Counted from the first letter of the stretch, positions 1 through 7,807 are shown. The stretch: 64,000 bases of DNA from Apilactobacillus waqarii (GCF_019061205.1 NZ_JAHQYH010000006.1:1-64000), one strand, 5' to 3'. Program-made: numbers and translations. Notes: generated from the sequence alone by a model not told the origin.

Positions 1-138
1 GTTAGTTTTAGCAATGCCAATATTATTTTAGCATTCATATACTGTATTGAGTTGCCATTAATTATATTAACCATCATTTCATGGTACGAACTTGTAAAAA
101 TTGGTGAAGAAATATCAAATAAAAAAAGACGCCTATAG
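1..138 (+). CDS. C-terminal fragment of a membrane protein (5' end outside window)
   Basis: An open frame runs from the first base to a TAG stop at 136-138 and encodes 45 residues. Most of it is one hydrophobic segment (Ile/Leu/Phe-rich, containing WYELV), followed by a short basic tail (NKKRRL). The stop codon lies inside the terminator hairpin, a tight arrangement seen elsewhere in this window. It is too short to assign a family. Since the 5' end lies outside the window, the reading frame is supported only by its openness and composition. Confidence 0.45.
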   Translation, partial: VSFSNANIILAFIYCIELPLIILTIISWYELVKIGEEISNKKRRL

Positions 139-151
139 AGGCGTCTTTTTG
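121..151. terminator. Bidirectional Rho-independent terminator
   Basis: The stem GACGCCT/AGGCGTC (128-145) has a 4-nt loop, with A-run and T-run flanks. It serves both the + strand fragment at 1-138 and the minus-strand LysM gene ending at 189. Confidence 0.85.
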
Positions 152-188
152 TAGATATAAATATCGATTGAATAAACCGGCTAAGATC

Positions 189-914
189 TTAGTACCAACC
201 GTGTTGTAACCAGAATGACTTAGCGTTATCCCATGAACCGTAACGGGCAGCAACATATTGGTCAGCAACTCTTTCTTGGTTAGCAGCTGAGTAGTCACCG
301 TGTAGCATAGCAGCACCTAGTTGGTACTTACCATAGTATTGACCGTTTGAGGCAGTGTATGAACCACCAGATTCACGGTTAGCAATCCAAGCTTTAGCAG
401 AACTGCTTGAGCCAGTGTAGCTTGAGCTTTGTGATTGGCTGTAGTTAGTTGTGCTTTGTGTTTGAGCTTGTGGTTGACTGTAGTTGGTTGTGCTTTGTGT
501 TTGTTGTTGCACTTGAGGTTGTGCTTGTTGTTGAGTTTGAGCTACTGATTGTTGGTTAGTAGTACTTTGGTTAGTTGTTGCTGAAGCAACAGTCTTTTGA
601 TCAGTAGATACAGTTGCACTTGAAGGTAAAGTTAGTTTTTCACCTACGTAGATTAAATCTGTGTTAACACGGTCGTTAACTGCTCTAAGTGAACTTAATG
701 AAACGTTGTATTTTTGTGATAATCCCCATAGAGTATCACCACTTTGAACAGTCACAGTCTTCTTAACTGTTGCCTTAGCTTGTTGTTGTGGTTGTTGTGC
801 AGATGCGTTAGCAGTTTGATCTGCGTTAGCACTTGCGCCACCAGCTACAAATAATCCAGCTACTGCGGCAGTAGCAAATAACATTGACTTCATACTATTT
901 AATTTAACGATAAT
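189..914 (-). CDS. Secreted LysM protein with Apf-like (transglycosylase-like) C-terminal domain
   Basis: Exported wall-binding protein of the aggregation-promoting-factor type. It has a signal peptide ending near ASANA, one LysM domain (TVQSGDTLWGLSQKYN... to KLTLP, about residues 53-97 from the proposed start) that binds peptidoglycan, a Gln/Ser/Thr-rich linker with short STTNYSQ repeats, and a C-terminal domain with RESGGSY, a likely catalytic Glu as in lysozyme-like transglycosylases, ending GWY. The start is unusual. The only Shine-Dalgarno (AGGAG, 921-925) is 6 nt upstream of an ATT codon (912-914) and 27 nt upstream of the first ATG (891-893). Upstream of ATT the frame closes at TGA (918-920), and no ATG, GTG or TTG lies between. 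I therefore place the start at ATT; the conservative start is 893. A WalR-like box lies upstream. Confidence 0.9.
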   Translation of the reverse strand: MIVKLNSMKSMLFATAAVAGLFVAGGASANADQTANASAQQPQQQAKATVKKTVTVQSGDTLWGLSQKYNVSLSSLRAVNDRVNTDLIYVGEKLTLPSSATVSTDQKTVASATTNQSTTNQQSVAQTQQQAQPQVQQQTQSTTNYSQPQAQTQSTTNYSQSQSSSYTGSSSSAKAWIANRESGGSYTASNGQYYGKYQLGAAMLHGDYSAANQERVADQYVAARYGSWDNAKSFWLQHGWY

Positions 915-925
915 AATTCACTCCT
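912..925 (-). promoter_or_regulatory. Ribosome binding site pointing to an AUU start
   Basis: AGGAG (921-925) followed by 6 nt and ATT (912-914). It decides the start of the upstream LysM/Apf gene, since the nearest ATG is 27 nt from this site and has no SD of its own. Confidence 0.55.
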
Positions 926-993
926 ATAAAAAATCTATAATTCTGTATTTCTGTATCGTCGAAAGTGTTAATCGATTTGATTAACTGTGATAT

Positions 994-1026
994 ATACTAC
1001 ATCGTATCCATTACATGCCTATATCA
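994..1026 (-). promoter_or_regulatory. WalR-like box and -10 of the first LysM/Apf gene
   Basis: On the minus strand TGATAT-N5-TGTAAT (1010-1026) fits the WalR/YycF direct repeat TGTWAH-N5-TGTWAH with one mismatch. Ten bases downstream is a -10 like TAGTAT (994-999). The same geometry recurs at 1947-1963 and 6479-6495. The rest of the 915-1232 gap holds further GTTAC/GTAAC words around 1053-1085 and nothing that looks coding. Confidence 0.5.
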
Positions 1027-1232
1027 TGCACGTTAAAAGATTTGGCTTTTTCGTAACATTGTCGTTACGCTGTAACAATATGACATCAAAAGCAACATAT
1101 TCCCCATGGTTGAGCCTTTTTGAACGTTACATACAGCTTAAATTATTCTAAAATTGTTTCTAATCTGGCCAAAAAAGTGCTAAAAAATTTTGAAAAAAGC
1201 CTTGCAAATCTCAAATTGATCAAAAAATGGAT

Positions 1233-1270
1233 AAAAAAAAGGCGTTGAAAGTAAAACTTTCAACGTCTCT
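1233..1270 (-). terminator. Terminator of the second LysM/Apf gene
   Basis: Stem CGTTGAAAG/CTTTCAACG (1243-1265), with a T-run on the minus strand from 1240 downwards. Confidence 0.85.
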
Positions 1271-1272
1271 TT

Positions 1273-1860
1273 TTAATACCAGTTATTGGAAACCCAATGT
1301 TGTTTGGCGTTTACCCAAGAACCATATCGGTTAGCAACATATTGTTCTGCGACACGTTCTTGATTAGCTGGTGAGTAATCACCGTTAAGGTAACTACTAT
1401 CTAATTGATATCTACCATAGTAACGACCGTTTTGTGCGGTGTATGAATTAGTAGACTCATGGAAAGAAATCCATGCCTTTGCTTCGGCATTTGCTTTGTT
1501 CCATTCTGATTGAGCACTGGTTTGTGATTGATTTTGTTTCTTAGAAGTAGAATGATGTTTGTTTGACTTAGTCGAGTGTTGCTTTTGAACCTTCTTATCG
1601 TCTTTTGCATCATTATTATTATCTGGAATCACGATTTGATCGCCAGCTAATAAATCATCATCACTATACTTGCCATTAGCATGCTCTAAAACAGACATGA
1701 AAACATTGTACTTATCTGACAAGTTTTCTAGTGTATCGCCAGACTTCACAGTCACTACTGTATTCGCGTTGGTATCTACAGTAGCATTTCGGTAAATAGA
1801 AAGTAATCCCGCGAACGAGATTGCGATTACAAGAAATAAAACATGAAATTTATATCTAAT
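1273..1860 (-). CDS. LysM protein with Apf-like C-terminal domain and N-terminal signal/anchor
   Basis: Paralogue of the gene at 189-914. It has one LysM domain (VTVKSGDTLENLSDKYN to IVIPD), a Lys/Gln/Ser/His linker, and the same C-terminal domain (FHESTNSYTAQNGRYYGRYQL, ending NNWY). The first conventional start in frame is GTG at 1753-1755, which would begin inside the LysM domain and leave no export signal. The frame stays open upstream and encodes a good signal/anchor segment (RYKFHVLFLVIAISFAGLL). The only SD there, AGGAG at 1871-1875, lies 10 nt before an ATT codon (1858-1860), with no ATG, GTG or TTG in frame between. I place the start at ATT, giving 195 residues. The C-terminal domain keeps the Glu of HEST. 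Confidence 0.85.
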   Translation of the reverse strand: MRYKFHVLFLVIAISFAGLLSIYRNATVDTNANTVVTVKSGDTLENLSDKYNVFMSVLEHANGKYSDDDLLAGDQIVIPDNNNDAKDDKKVQKQHSTKSNKHHSTSKKQNQSQTSAQSEWNKANAEAKAWISFHESTNSYTAQNGRYYGRYQLDSSYLNGDYSPANQERVAEQYVANRYGSWVNAKQHWVSNNWY

Positions 1861-1875
1861 AACTGAAACACTCCT
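1858..1875 (-). promoter_or_regulatory. Ribosome binding site pointing to a second AUU start
   Basis: AGGAG (1871-1875) is 10 nt from ATT (1858-1860). An out-of-frame ATG further on hits a stop after five codons, so it cannot be the start. Confidence 0.5.
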
Positions 1876-1929
1876 ATATAAAATTAAAGAATAAAAAATT
1901 GCGTTTGTTGTCTTTCAACAACGAATGCA

Positions 1930-1963
1930 TATTCTATCTACTTAATATTACATGAGCGTTACA
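1930..1963 (-). promoter_or_regulatory. WalR-like box and -10 of the second LysM/Apf gene
   Basis: TGTAAC-N5-TGTAAT (minus strand, 1947-1963) is a perfect match to TGTWAH-N5-TGTWAH. A -10 like TAGAAT follows after exactly 10 bases. The rest of the 1876-2185 gap holds several GTTAC/GTAAC words (about 1985-2020) and AT-rich DNA, with no coding signal seen. Confidence 0.6.
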
Positions 1964-2185
1964 TAAACGTTACGTTCGTTCTTTATTTTGTAATATAGTA
2001 ACATTACTGTAACGTATTGAAATATAAATGAACACAATGACTAATAACACGGCTTTCTAGTTTTAATAATCGTGTACAATATATAGGCATTTTTTGATCA
2101 ATTTTCGCAAAAAAATTTCGAATTTTTTTCAAAACTACTCAAATATGTTTCATTTAAAGTGATGTGCAACGTAAAAATCACAAAC

Positions 2186-2218
2186 AAAAAACCTACCACA
2201 AATCGCTTTATGATAGGC
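2186..2218 (-). terminator. Terminator of the NhaC-type gene
   Basis: Imperfect stem CCTATCA/TGGTAGG (2192-2217) followed by a T-run on the minus strand. Confidence 0.7.
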
Positions 2219-2262
2219 TTTTTAACTTTTTCTTAATAGTATTAAATTATTCTAAGCATTAG

Positions 2263-3645
2263 TTAATCTTTATCGTGTTTAATAGCAATTCCTGTGACTG
2301 CACTTAGAATTGAGAACACTGGTGACAAGATACTTAGGAATAGGAATGGTGCAAAGTGACTTGCTGGCACACCCAATGTTGCTGAGATAAATGCTCCGGC
2401 AACACCCCATGGAATCAAGTAGTTAATTACGGTACCACCATCTTCAATCGCACGACTTAGTGCAACTGGTGCTAATCCAGCTTGGTGGAAGACCTTCTTA
2501 AATGCGTTTGCAGGTAGGATTTCTGATAGAAATTGTTCACCAACGAAGACGTTTACCCCGATGGCAGTGAAGATTACGGCGATGATTAACTTAGCATCAC
2601 TGTTTAGATGCTTAGTAAGTGGTTGCACAACGGCATCGATGATACCTAGGTGCATCAATAGGCCACCAAAGGCCAAGGCAATCATGATCAATGCTAGTGT
2701 ACCCATCATTGAACTGATACCCCCTCTTGATAGAAGCAGGTCAACAGACTTGTTACCAGTCTTTGATACGAAACCACTAGTGATTAGGTCGTTAATCTTT
2801 AGTAGTGAAATCTTGTGATCTTGAATTCCCATCAATCCGATTGAAACAATGATGTTAATGAATAATGTCGGAATTGTTGGAATATGACTCCATGCACAGA
2901 TAAGTAGTAGTGCGATTGGAATAATTGCTAGAAATGAAATGTGGAAGTTGCTGTTCAATACGTTAACTGTCTTGTCGACGTTTGCTAGGTTGGCTTTACC
3001 ATCACTGTGGTTTAAGAACACGAAGATGATGAATGAACCAATCATGGCAGGAATGGTTGACCACATCAAGTTCTTGATATGAGCAATCAAGTCGGCACCT
3101 GATACAGCAGCGGCTAGGTTAACAGTTGCTGATAGTGGTGATGACTTATCACCGAAGACAGCACCTGAGATAACGGCACCGGCAATCATGGCTGGGTTCA
3201 TACCCATTGTGATACCGATTCCCATAAAGGCAATCCCTAAAGTAGAGATAACGGTGAATGCACTACCGATGAATGTACCAACTAGCGCACAAACTAGAAA
3301 GATTGATGGTAAGAACCAATTGATGTTAATCAAGTGGAAACCAAAAACCATTAGTGAAGGAATAACACCTGAGGCAATCCAAACACCAATTAATGAACCA
3401 ATTAATAGGAAGATAAATAATGGAACAATTCCATTTTTGATTCCAGTGACGAATCCTTCATCGATGTCATCCCATTTGAAACCTTTAAAACGACCCCAGA
3501 ATACCAAAAGCATAATTCCTGTTAGGATTGGCACTTCTGGTGAAATCCCTAAACCAATAACACCGAATGACATAATTGCCATCATTACAATTAAAATAAT
3601 AATTCCCTCAGCCAGACTGACTGTCGGTTTCTTTTCTTCTTGCAT
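2263..3645 (-). CDS. nhaC: NhaC-family Na+/H+ antiporter-type membrane transporter
   Basis: A 460-residue polytopic membrane protein of the NhaC family, with about 11-12 hydrophobic segments. GDKSSPLS and the C-terminal INYLIPWGVAGAF region are typical of the family. The ATG at 3643-3645 is chosen because AGGAG lies 7 nt upstream; a longer frame to 3660 would start at TTG inside the SD. Members are annotated as Na+/H+ antiporters, but those controlled by T-boxes are probably amino acid transporters. The leader upstream (3765-4010) has a likely Tyr specifier, so tyrosine uptake or exchange is my inferred role. Confidence 0.9.
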   Translation of the reverse strand: MQEEKKPTVSLAEGIIILIVMMAIMSFGVIGLGISPEVPILTGIMLLVFWGRFKGFKWDDIDEGFVTGIKNGIVPLFIFLLIGSLIGVWIASGVIPSLMVFGFHLININWFLPSIFLVCALVGTFIGSAFTVISTLGIAFMGIGITMGMNPAMIAGAVISGAVFGDKSSPLSATVNLAAAVSGADLIAHIKNLMWSTIPAMIGSFIIFVFLNHSDGKANLANVDKTVNVLNSNFHISFLAIIPIALLLICAWSHIPTIPTLFINIIVSIGLMGIQDHKISLLKINDLITSGFVSKTGNKSVDLLLSRGGISSMMGTLALIMIALAFGGLLMHLGIIDAVVQPLTKHLNSDAKLIIAVIFTAIGVNVFVGEQFLSEILPANAFKKVFHQAGLAPVALSRAIEDGGTVINYLIPWGVAGAFISATLGVPASHFAPFLFLSILSPVFSILSAVTGIAIKHDKD

Positions 3646-3764
3646 AATATCTCTCCTCAAAATAACGTAATTTTTTTTCTATAATATATGTAGTCTTTTA
3701 TTCATTTTGATATCGGATTAATCCTCCGCAGTTAGCAATTCTCATCTGTTCGTCTTCTTTCCAT

Positions 3765-4010
3765 AAAAAAAGTCCCTGTTGTCTAAAACAACAGGGACGA
3801 CTTATTATTATTTTTACCGTGGTACCACCCAAATTAGTAACCACACGTAGCGGTCACTCACTCTCTAGAAATAACGGCTCTAGTTACCGTTCTTGGGTAG
3901 ACACTATCCAATGTATTTCATCGAGATTAGCCTGATCGGTTCGCAGCAACCACCGACTTCCTGACACCCAGCTAATTCGTTACTTAGTTTGGAATAATTG
4001 TTTTGCTTTA
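3765..4010 (-). promoter_or_regulatory. T-box leader, predicted tyrosine-specific, controlling the NhaC gene
   Basis: Read on the minus strand, this leader contains the T-box core GGGTGGTACCACGG (about 3818-3831). It is followed by a terminator stem GTCCCTGTTGT/ACAACAGGGAC (3772-3798) and a T-run. The bulge TGGT (3824-3827) would pair with an ACCA tRNA end, i.e. discriminator A. In the Stem I 3' strand a TAC triplet (3913-3915), in the context GAAATACATTGG, is the best specifier candidate, which is Tyr. tRNA-Tyr normally has A73, so specifier and bulge agree. The specifier was placed by eye without folding software. Confidence 0.85.
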
Positions 4011-4023
4011 TTTGATTAAATTA

Positions 4024-4052
4024 AGATTAGCACTACAGATTTAATCCGTCAA
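4024..4052 (-). promoter_or_regulatory. Promoter of the T-box/nhaC unit
   Basis: TTGACG (4047-4052), 17 bp, TAATCT (4024-4029) on the minus strand, just after the stop of trxA. Confidence 0.5.
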
Positions 4053-4059
4053 CTAAAAT

Positions 4060-4380
4060 TTACATTTCTTCTAGTTTACGGTTTAGATAATGCGCCATTT
4101 TTTCTTTTGGATATACTCCAGTTACCTTTTCGACTGCCTTACCATTTTTAAATAAAACGATGCTTGGTAATCCCATCACCTTGTATTGTTTTGCCACGTC
4201 TTCATTATTGTCGACGTTCATCTTGCCAAAGTGAATGCGGTCACCGAATTCTTCTTCCATTGCTTCAAGCACTGGATCCATAATTTTACAAGGACCACAC
4301 CATGGTGCCCAGAAGTCAATGACGGTCATCTTGTTATCTGTTTCTTGTGCAAGGTTTTCCCTTGTAATTGTTGTTGCCAT
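4060..4380 (-). CDS. trxA: Thioredoxin
   Basis: A 106-residue thioredoxin of normal length with the WCGPC active site (Cys28 and Cys31), FWAPWCGPC context and the conserved cis-Pro in GLPS. It reduces protein disulphides in the cytosol using thioredoxin reductase. It starts 4 nt after the stop of the TerC-family gene, so the two form an operon. A GAGG SD precedes the ATG. Confidence 0.95.
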   Translation of the reverse strand: MATTITRENLAQETDNKMTVIDFWAPWCGPCKIMDPVLEAMEEEFGDRIHFGKMNVDNNEDVAKQYKVMGLPSIVLFKNGKAVEKVTGVYPKEKMAHYLNRKLEEM

Positions 4381-4384
4381 TAGA

Positions 4385-5122
4385 TTACCTCTTTGATTTG
4401 CGAATAAAATGAATGATGAAGGTTACGATGAATGTAACCAATACGATTAAACCAAAGTGAAGTGGTTCAATTTCAATATCAATCATTGGAATTGAAAGGA
4501 TTAGCTTCAAAGCAATCACTGCGATTAAGAAGTATGCCATTGTCTTTAACTCTGGGACCTTCTTCATCACTAACATGATAACTTCGGCGATTCCTCTCAT
4601 ACATAGGATTCCGATTAAACCACCCATTAAAACAATTACTGGATTTTCAGAAATTGCTAAAGCAGCTAGTACGGAATCAACGGAGAAGACAATATCCATA
4701 AATTCAATTTGTAATACTGTCATCCAAAAACGTTTACGGTTAGATTGGTTGGCAGATTGTTTGAACATGGATTTTTTCTGTTTGTCGGAATGAGCAAAGT
4801 GCGCATAGACTAAGTAGAAAAGATATAATCCACCAACAACCTTTAATTCCCAGATATGAATTAGGAATACCCCTAATCCAATAATGATAAATCTAAAGAT
4901 ATAAGAACCCCAAAGACCATAGAATAATGATTCTTCTTGTTCCTTCTTAGTTGGTAAAGCTTGAGCCTGCGTGGCTAACACCACCGCATTATCAACTGAC
5001 AGCAAACATTCGATTAATACTAAGGATAAAATAACAATCCATGCATCCTCCGAAAAAATTACGTTATGCCAGTTATTCAAATCGAAAAACGGACCATATA
5101 ATTTACTTAATAATGGTATCAC
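4385..5122 (-). CDS. TerC-family integral membrane protein
   Basis: A 245-residue membrane protein with about seven hydrophobic helices and the conserved acidic motifs LSVDNAVV and SVDSVLAA that define the TerC family. Family members in Bacillus export manganese; the substrate here is inferred. The start is GTG with GGAG 7 nt upstream. It lies directly upstream of trxA, in the same operon. Confidence 0.9.
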   Translation of the reverse strand: MIPLLSKLYGPFFDLNNWHNVIFSEDAWIVILSLVLIECLLSVDNAVVLATQAQALPTKKEQEESLFYGLWGSYIFRFIIIGLGVFLIHIWELKVVGGLYLFYLVYAHFAHSDKQKKSMFKQSANQSNRKRFWMTVLQIEFMDIVFSVDSVLAALAISENPVIVLMGGLIGILCMRGIAEVIMLVMKKVPELKTMAYFLIAVIALKLILSIPMIDIEIEPLHFGLIVLVTFIVTFIIHFIRKSKR

Positions 5123-5198
5123 CTAAAGTCTCCTCTTCTATTTTTCTACTATTATATAAGATAAATTTTTGAAAATATAGTTTTAACTATTAAATTTT

Positions 5199-5879
5199 TT
5201 ATTTACTAATTTGATCGTCGTACTTAGCTAAATTGTATTGTTTGATTAAAGCAATTAAGTTCTTGGCATAATTAGGATCGGTTGCGTAACCGTTCTTTTG
5301 TAGCATCTTAGCTTGTTGTTCATAGCTCATAACGTTCTTTTGCTTAATGAAGTTAAGTGCTGTCACAGTACTGTGGTTTTCAACTGCATCGTAGACGCTT
5401 GGGTACTTTCTGAAAGTAGCAGGAATTGAAATCTTCTTCTTGTCACCTTCACGAACCACCTTAACACCCTTACCGACTGGAGTGTCGTTACTTACGTATT
5501 CGTCAGTGTAATATTGGATTGATTGCCCTTTGTATGTTCCTTTTACACCAAAGATATTGTATGCCTTCTTGTATAGCTCTGATTGACCCCAGTTAGATTC
5601 TTGGATAGCTTGGGCAATCACAACACTTGGTAACACAACGTGTTGTTTGTTCCATACTTGAACAGCTGGTTTGGCGATTATTTCAGCAAACTCATGGCGC
5701 TTCTTTGCCGCTTGCTCTTGTGCTTCTTCAATTCTTTGTTGATCAGATTTTTGAATTTGGTTTTCTCGGATTGTACTGTGAACTTGTTTTGCAACCTTGT
5801 ATCCACCAAATAATACAATCACAATTACAACTAACCAGACAATCTTCTTGGTTAAACTCATTTTCTTTTTTCTCATCAT
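5199..5879 (-). CDS. Membrane-anchored GH73-type glucosaminidase
   Basis: A 226-residue wall hydrolase. It has an N-terminal basic stretch and one membrane helix (about residues 12-28), a short coiled linker, then a glucosaminidase domain. AIQESNWGQS carries the likely catalytic Glu, with NIFGVKGTY and the YATDPNYAKNLI motif also present. It should cleave peptidoglycan outside the membrane. The start overlaps the stop of the upstream MerR gene (ATGA), indicating translational coupling. ATG at 5877-5879 and ATG at 5874-5876 are equally placed. Confidence 0.9.
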   Translation of the reverse strand: MMRKKKMSLTKKIVWLVVIVIVLFGGYKVAKQVHSTIRENQIQKSDQQRIEEAQEQAAKKRHEFAEIIAKPAVQVWNKQHVVLPSVVIAQAIQESNWGQSELYKKAYNIFGVKGTYKGQSIQYYTDEYVSNDTPVGKGVKVVREGDKKKISIPATFRKYPSVYDAVENHSTVTALNFIKQKNVMSYEQQAKMLQKNGYATDPNYAKNLIALIKQYNLAKYDDQISK

Positions 5880-6328
5880 TTATCCTTCTTTTTTATATCG
5901 ACAACACGATATTTTATTTCGTCATTCTCATCAACTGAGGCATATAATATGGAAGTTTTTTCTTCATTAAAGTAACCCAAGTTGACAACTGGTTGCCCAT
6001 CGATTGTCTCAACATCTTCGAAGGCATTCATCATAAACCTTCTTAGATAGCGCATCTTAGCGATGTTTTCAGAAGCTGTCGCGTTTGCAGCTGTAAGGGT
6101 GAATCCCTTATCCAAGTAATGCTTAATTAATGTTACTTTATTTAAATTTTCCATATTAAAAACACGAGATCTACTCTTATCGTCTCTAATTGAGGTAATG
6201 TAACCTTTTTGTTCCCAGTAACGAAGCTGACGTGTTGACACGTCCATCATTTTGCTGACTTCCCCGATTTTAAAAATTAGACGATTTAAATCTATTTTTT
6301 CGGGAAATAATTTCTTTAAGCCCGACAT
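5876..6328 (-). CDS. MerR-family transcriptional regulator
   Basis: A 150-residue protein with an N-terminal MerR winged helix (FKIGEVSKMMDVSTRQLRYWEQKG, residues about 19-42) and a short C-terminal region with no obvious ligand-binding cysteines. SD AAAGGA lies about 10 nt before the ATG. It is coupled to the glucosaminidase downstream. The effector is unknown. It differs clearly from the two aldehyde-type MerR genes later in the window. Confidence 0.85.
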   Translation of the reverse strand: MSGLKKLFPEKIDLNRLIFKIGEVSKMMDVSTRQLRYWEQKGYITSIRDDKSRSRVFNMENLNKVTLIKHYLDKGFTLTAANATASENIAKMRYLRRFMMNAFEDVETIDGQPVVNLGYFNEEKTSILYASVDENDEIKYRVVDIKKKDK

Positions 6329-6478
6329 TTCAACGGTTCCTTTCGTGTAATCTACATAATAAATTTACCACAAATTTGGAACCCTTTCATTACTTTAATT
6401 GGGTACAGTAAATATTAAACACTAAAATTATAAAGATTACATTAAAATTGGAAAGTTTTAATTAATTTGAAACTACTT

Positions 6479-6511
6479 TGTTACATTCTTGAAATATTAA
6501 TCCCTTATCAT
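6479..6511 (+). promoter_or_regulatory. WalR-like box and -10 of the NlpC/P60 gene
   Basis: TGTTAC-N5-TGAAAT (6479-6495), one mismatch to the WalR repeat. It is followed after exactly 10 bases by TATCAT (6506-6511), the same geometry as the two LysM gene promoters. Confidence 0.5.
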
Positions 6512-6575
6512 ATGAAATATATTGAGATAGAGAAAAAACGAGAGAGATTTTTTATAAGAGAGAGGATTTTGAGAG

Positions 6576-7043
6576 ATGAAAAAAATGATTACTAAAATTG
6601 CTATAACCGCAGCCGCGTTTACTTCACTACTGTTTGCAGGTGCTACTGCAAGTAACAACAACACTGCCCATGCTGATACTAATAACCAATTTACTTCAGT
6701 ATACCGTGTTGCTAAGTCAAAACTAGGTGACCGTTACGTTTACGGTTCAGAAGGTTCACGTACTTTTGACTGTTCTGGTTTTACAAAATACATATACAGA
6801 CACGGTCTAGGTGTTAACTTACCTAGAACTGCGCAACAACAATACCACTACTCAAAAAAGGTTGCTAAAAAACATCTTAAAAAGGGTGATTTAGTATTTA
6901 TCGGTTCTTCTAAGAATAGTATTTACCACGTTGGTATGTACATCGGTGGCGGTAAGATGATTGACGCTCAAAACCGTGGTGTTATCCGTGAAAGCATCCA
7001 TGCTCCATGGTGGCACGTAGTAGCTTACGGTCGAGTAGCTTAA
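6576..7043 (+). CDS. Secreted NlpC/P60 peptidoglycan endopeptidase
   Basis: A 155-residue hydrolase with a signal peptide ending near AHA-D (residue 33-34), then a single NlpC/P60 domain. It has catalytic Cys66 in FDCSGF, His118 in YHVGMYIG, and a third polar residue in IDAQNRG. It cleaves stem peptides of peptidoglycan outside the cell. It has no separate wall-binding domain. The gene is monocistronic, closed by a strong terminator, and likely belongs to the same WalR-type regulon as the LysM genes. Confidence 0.93.
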   Translation: MKKMITKIAITAAAFTSLLFAGATASNNNTAHADTNNQFTSVYRVAKSKLGDRYVYGSEGSRTFDCSGFTKYIYRHGLGVNLPRTAQQQYHYSKKVAKKHLKKGDLVFIGSSKNSIYHVGMYIGGGKMIDAQNRGVIRESIHAPWWHVVAYGRVA

Positions 7044-7059
7044 TCCTATCTCTTAAAAT

Positions 7060-7097
7060 CCAAAAAAGACGATTACTAAACGTAATCGTCTTTTTTT
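7060..7097. terminator. Bidirectional terminator
   Basis: Stem GACGATTAC/GTAATCGTC (7068-7090) with A and T flanks, between convergent genes. Confidence 0.88.
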
Positions 7098-7105
7098 ATG
7101 TTCTT

Positions 7106-7771
7106 TTATTGAACGTTATAATCTGTAACCTTGACTTGATCATCGCTTACTTCTAGCTTAGTAAGGCTACCATTGGCAGGTGGTTCGGTGACATCGTACT
7201 TGCCTTCACCAAAACGTTCGACCAACCCCAATACAGCATTGGCATGACTGATTAGCAGAACATCATCTCCATCATGAATGTTCTTATCTTTTCTGATTAG
7301 GTCTAATCCTTGATCCCAACGTTTCCAGTATTCTTCGTTACTTTCAGCTTGGTGGAAAGGATCGGCTTCCTTTAAAAAGTCCATAGCCTTCCCCAAAGAA
7401 TACTTAGATACGATATCCTTAAATGTTGGTAATCCGTGTGGAGCACCAGCTGCATACCATGATTGCTCTAAATCGCTTCCTTCATAATAACCATAAAATT
7501 CTCCTCTAAGATAACTAGATACAGTTGGTTCTTTGACTGAATCAGCGGTGTTTTTATCCAAAATAATCTTAGCAGTTTTCATAGCTCTGGTAGTATCGCT
7601 ACAGTATGCAGCTGTGAAATGCATATTAGCCAATTTCTCTGCAGTTTTCTCAGCACCTGATATGCCCTTATCTGTCAAAGGTGCATCACTCCACCCTTGT
7701 AATCGATTGTAAACGTTAAAGTATGTTTGTCCGTGACGGACAACGTATAGATTAAAAGTGATAACATCCAT
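7106..7771 (-). CDS. Histidine phosphatase (phosphoglycerate mutase-like)
   Basis: Carries the RHGQT phosphohistidine motif near the N-terminus (LYVVRHGQT) and the second catalytic His in LISHAN, as in the PhoE/phosphoglycerate mutase-like phosphatases. Its substrate is unknown. The start is ambiguous. A frame reaches GTG 7804, but a perfect TATAAT lies inside that extension. ATG at 7771 abuts the SD AAAGGGG with no spacer. An ATC codon at 7760-7762, 9 nt from the SD, would begin the protein MTFNLYVVRHG-like. I list the ATG. Confidence 0.88.
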   Translation of the reverse strand: MDVITFNLYVVRHGQTYFNVYNRLQGWSDAPLTDKGISGAEKTAEKLANMHFTAAYCSDTTRAMKTAKIILDKNTADSVKEPTVSSYLRGEFYGYYEGSDLEQSWYAAGAPHGLPTFKDIVSKYSLGKAMDFLKEADPFHQAESNEEYWKRWDQGLDLIRKDKNIHDGDDVLLISHANAVLGLVERFGEGKYDVTEPPANGSLTKLEVSDDQVKVTDYNVQ

Positions 7772-7807
7772 CCCCTTTCTAATCTGATTATAATAGAATA
7801 TCACTAA

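Noticed and set aside
3188-3670. + strand ORF of 160 residues over the NhaC gene
   Set aside because: Antisense of a well-supported transporter, without an SD.
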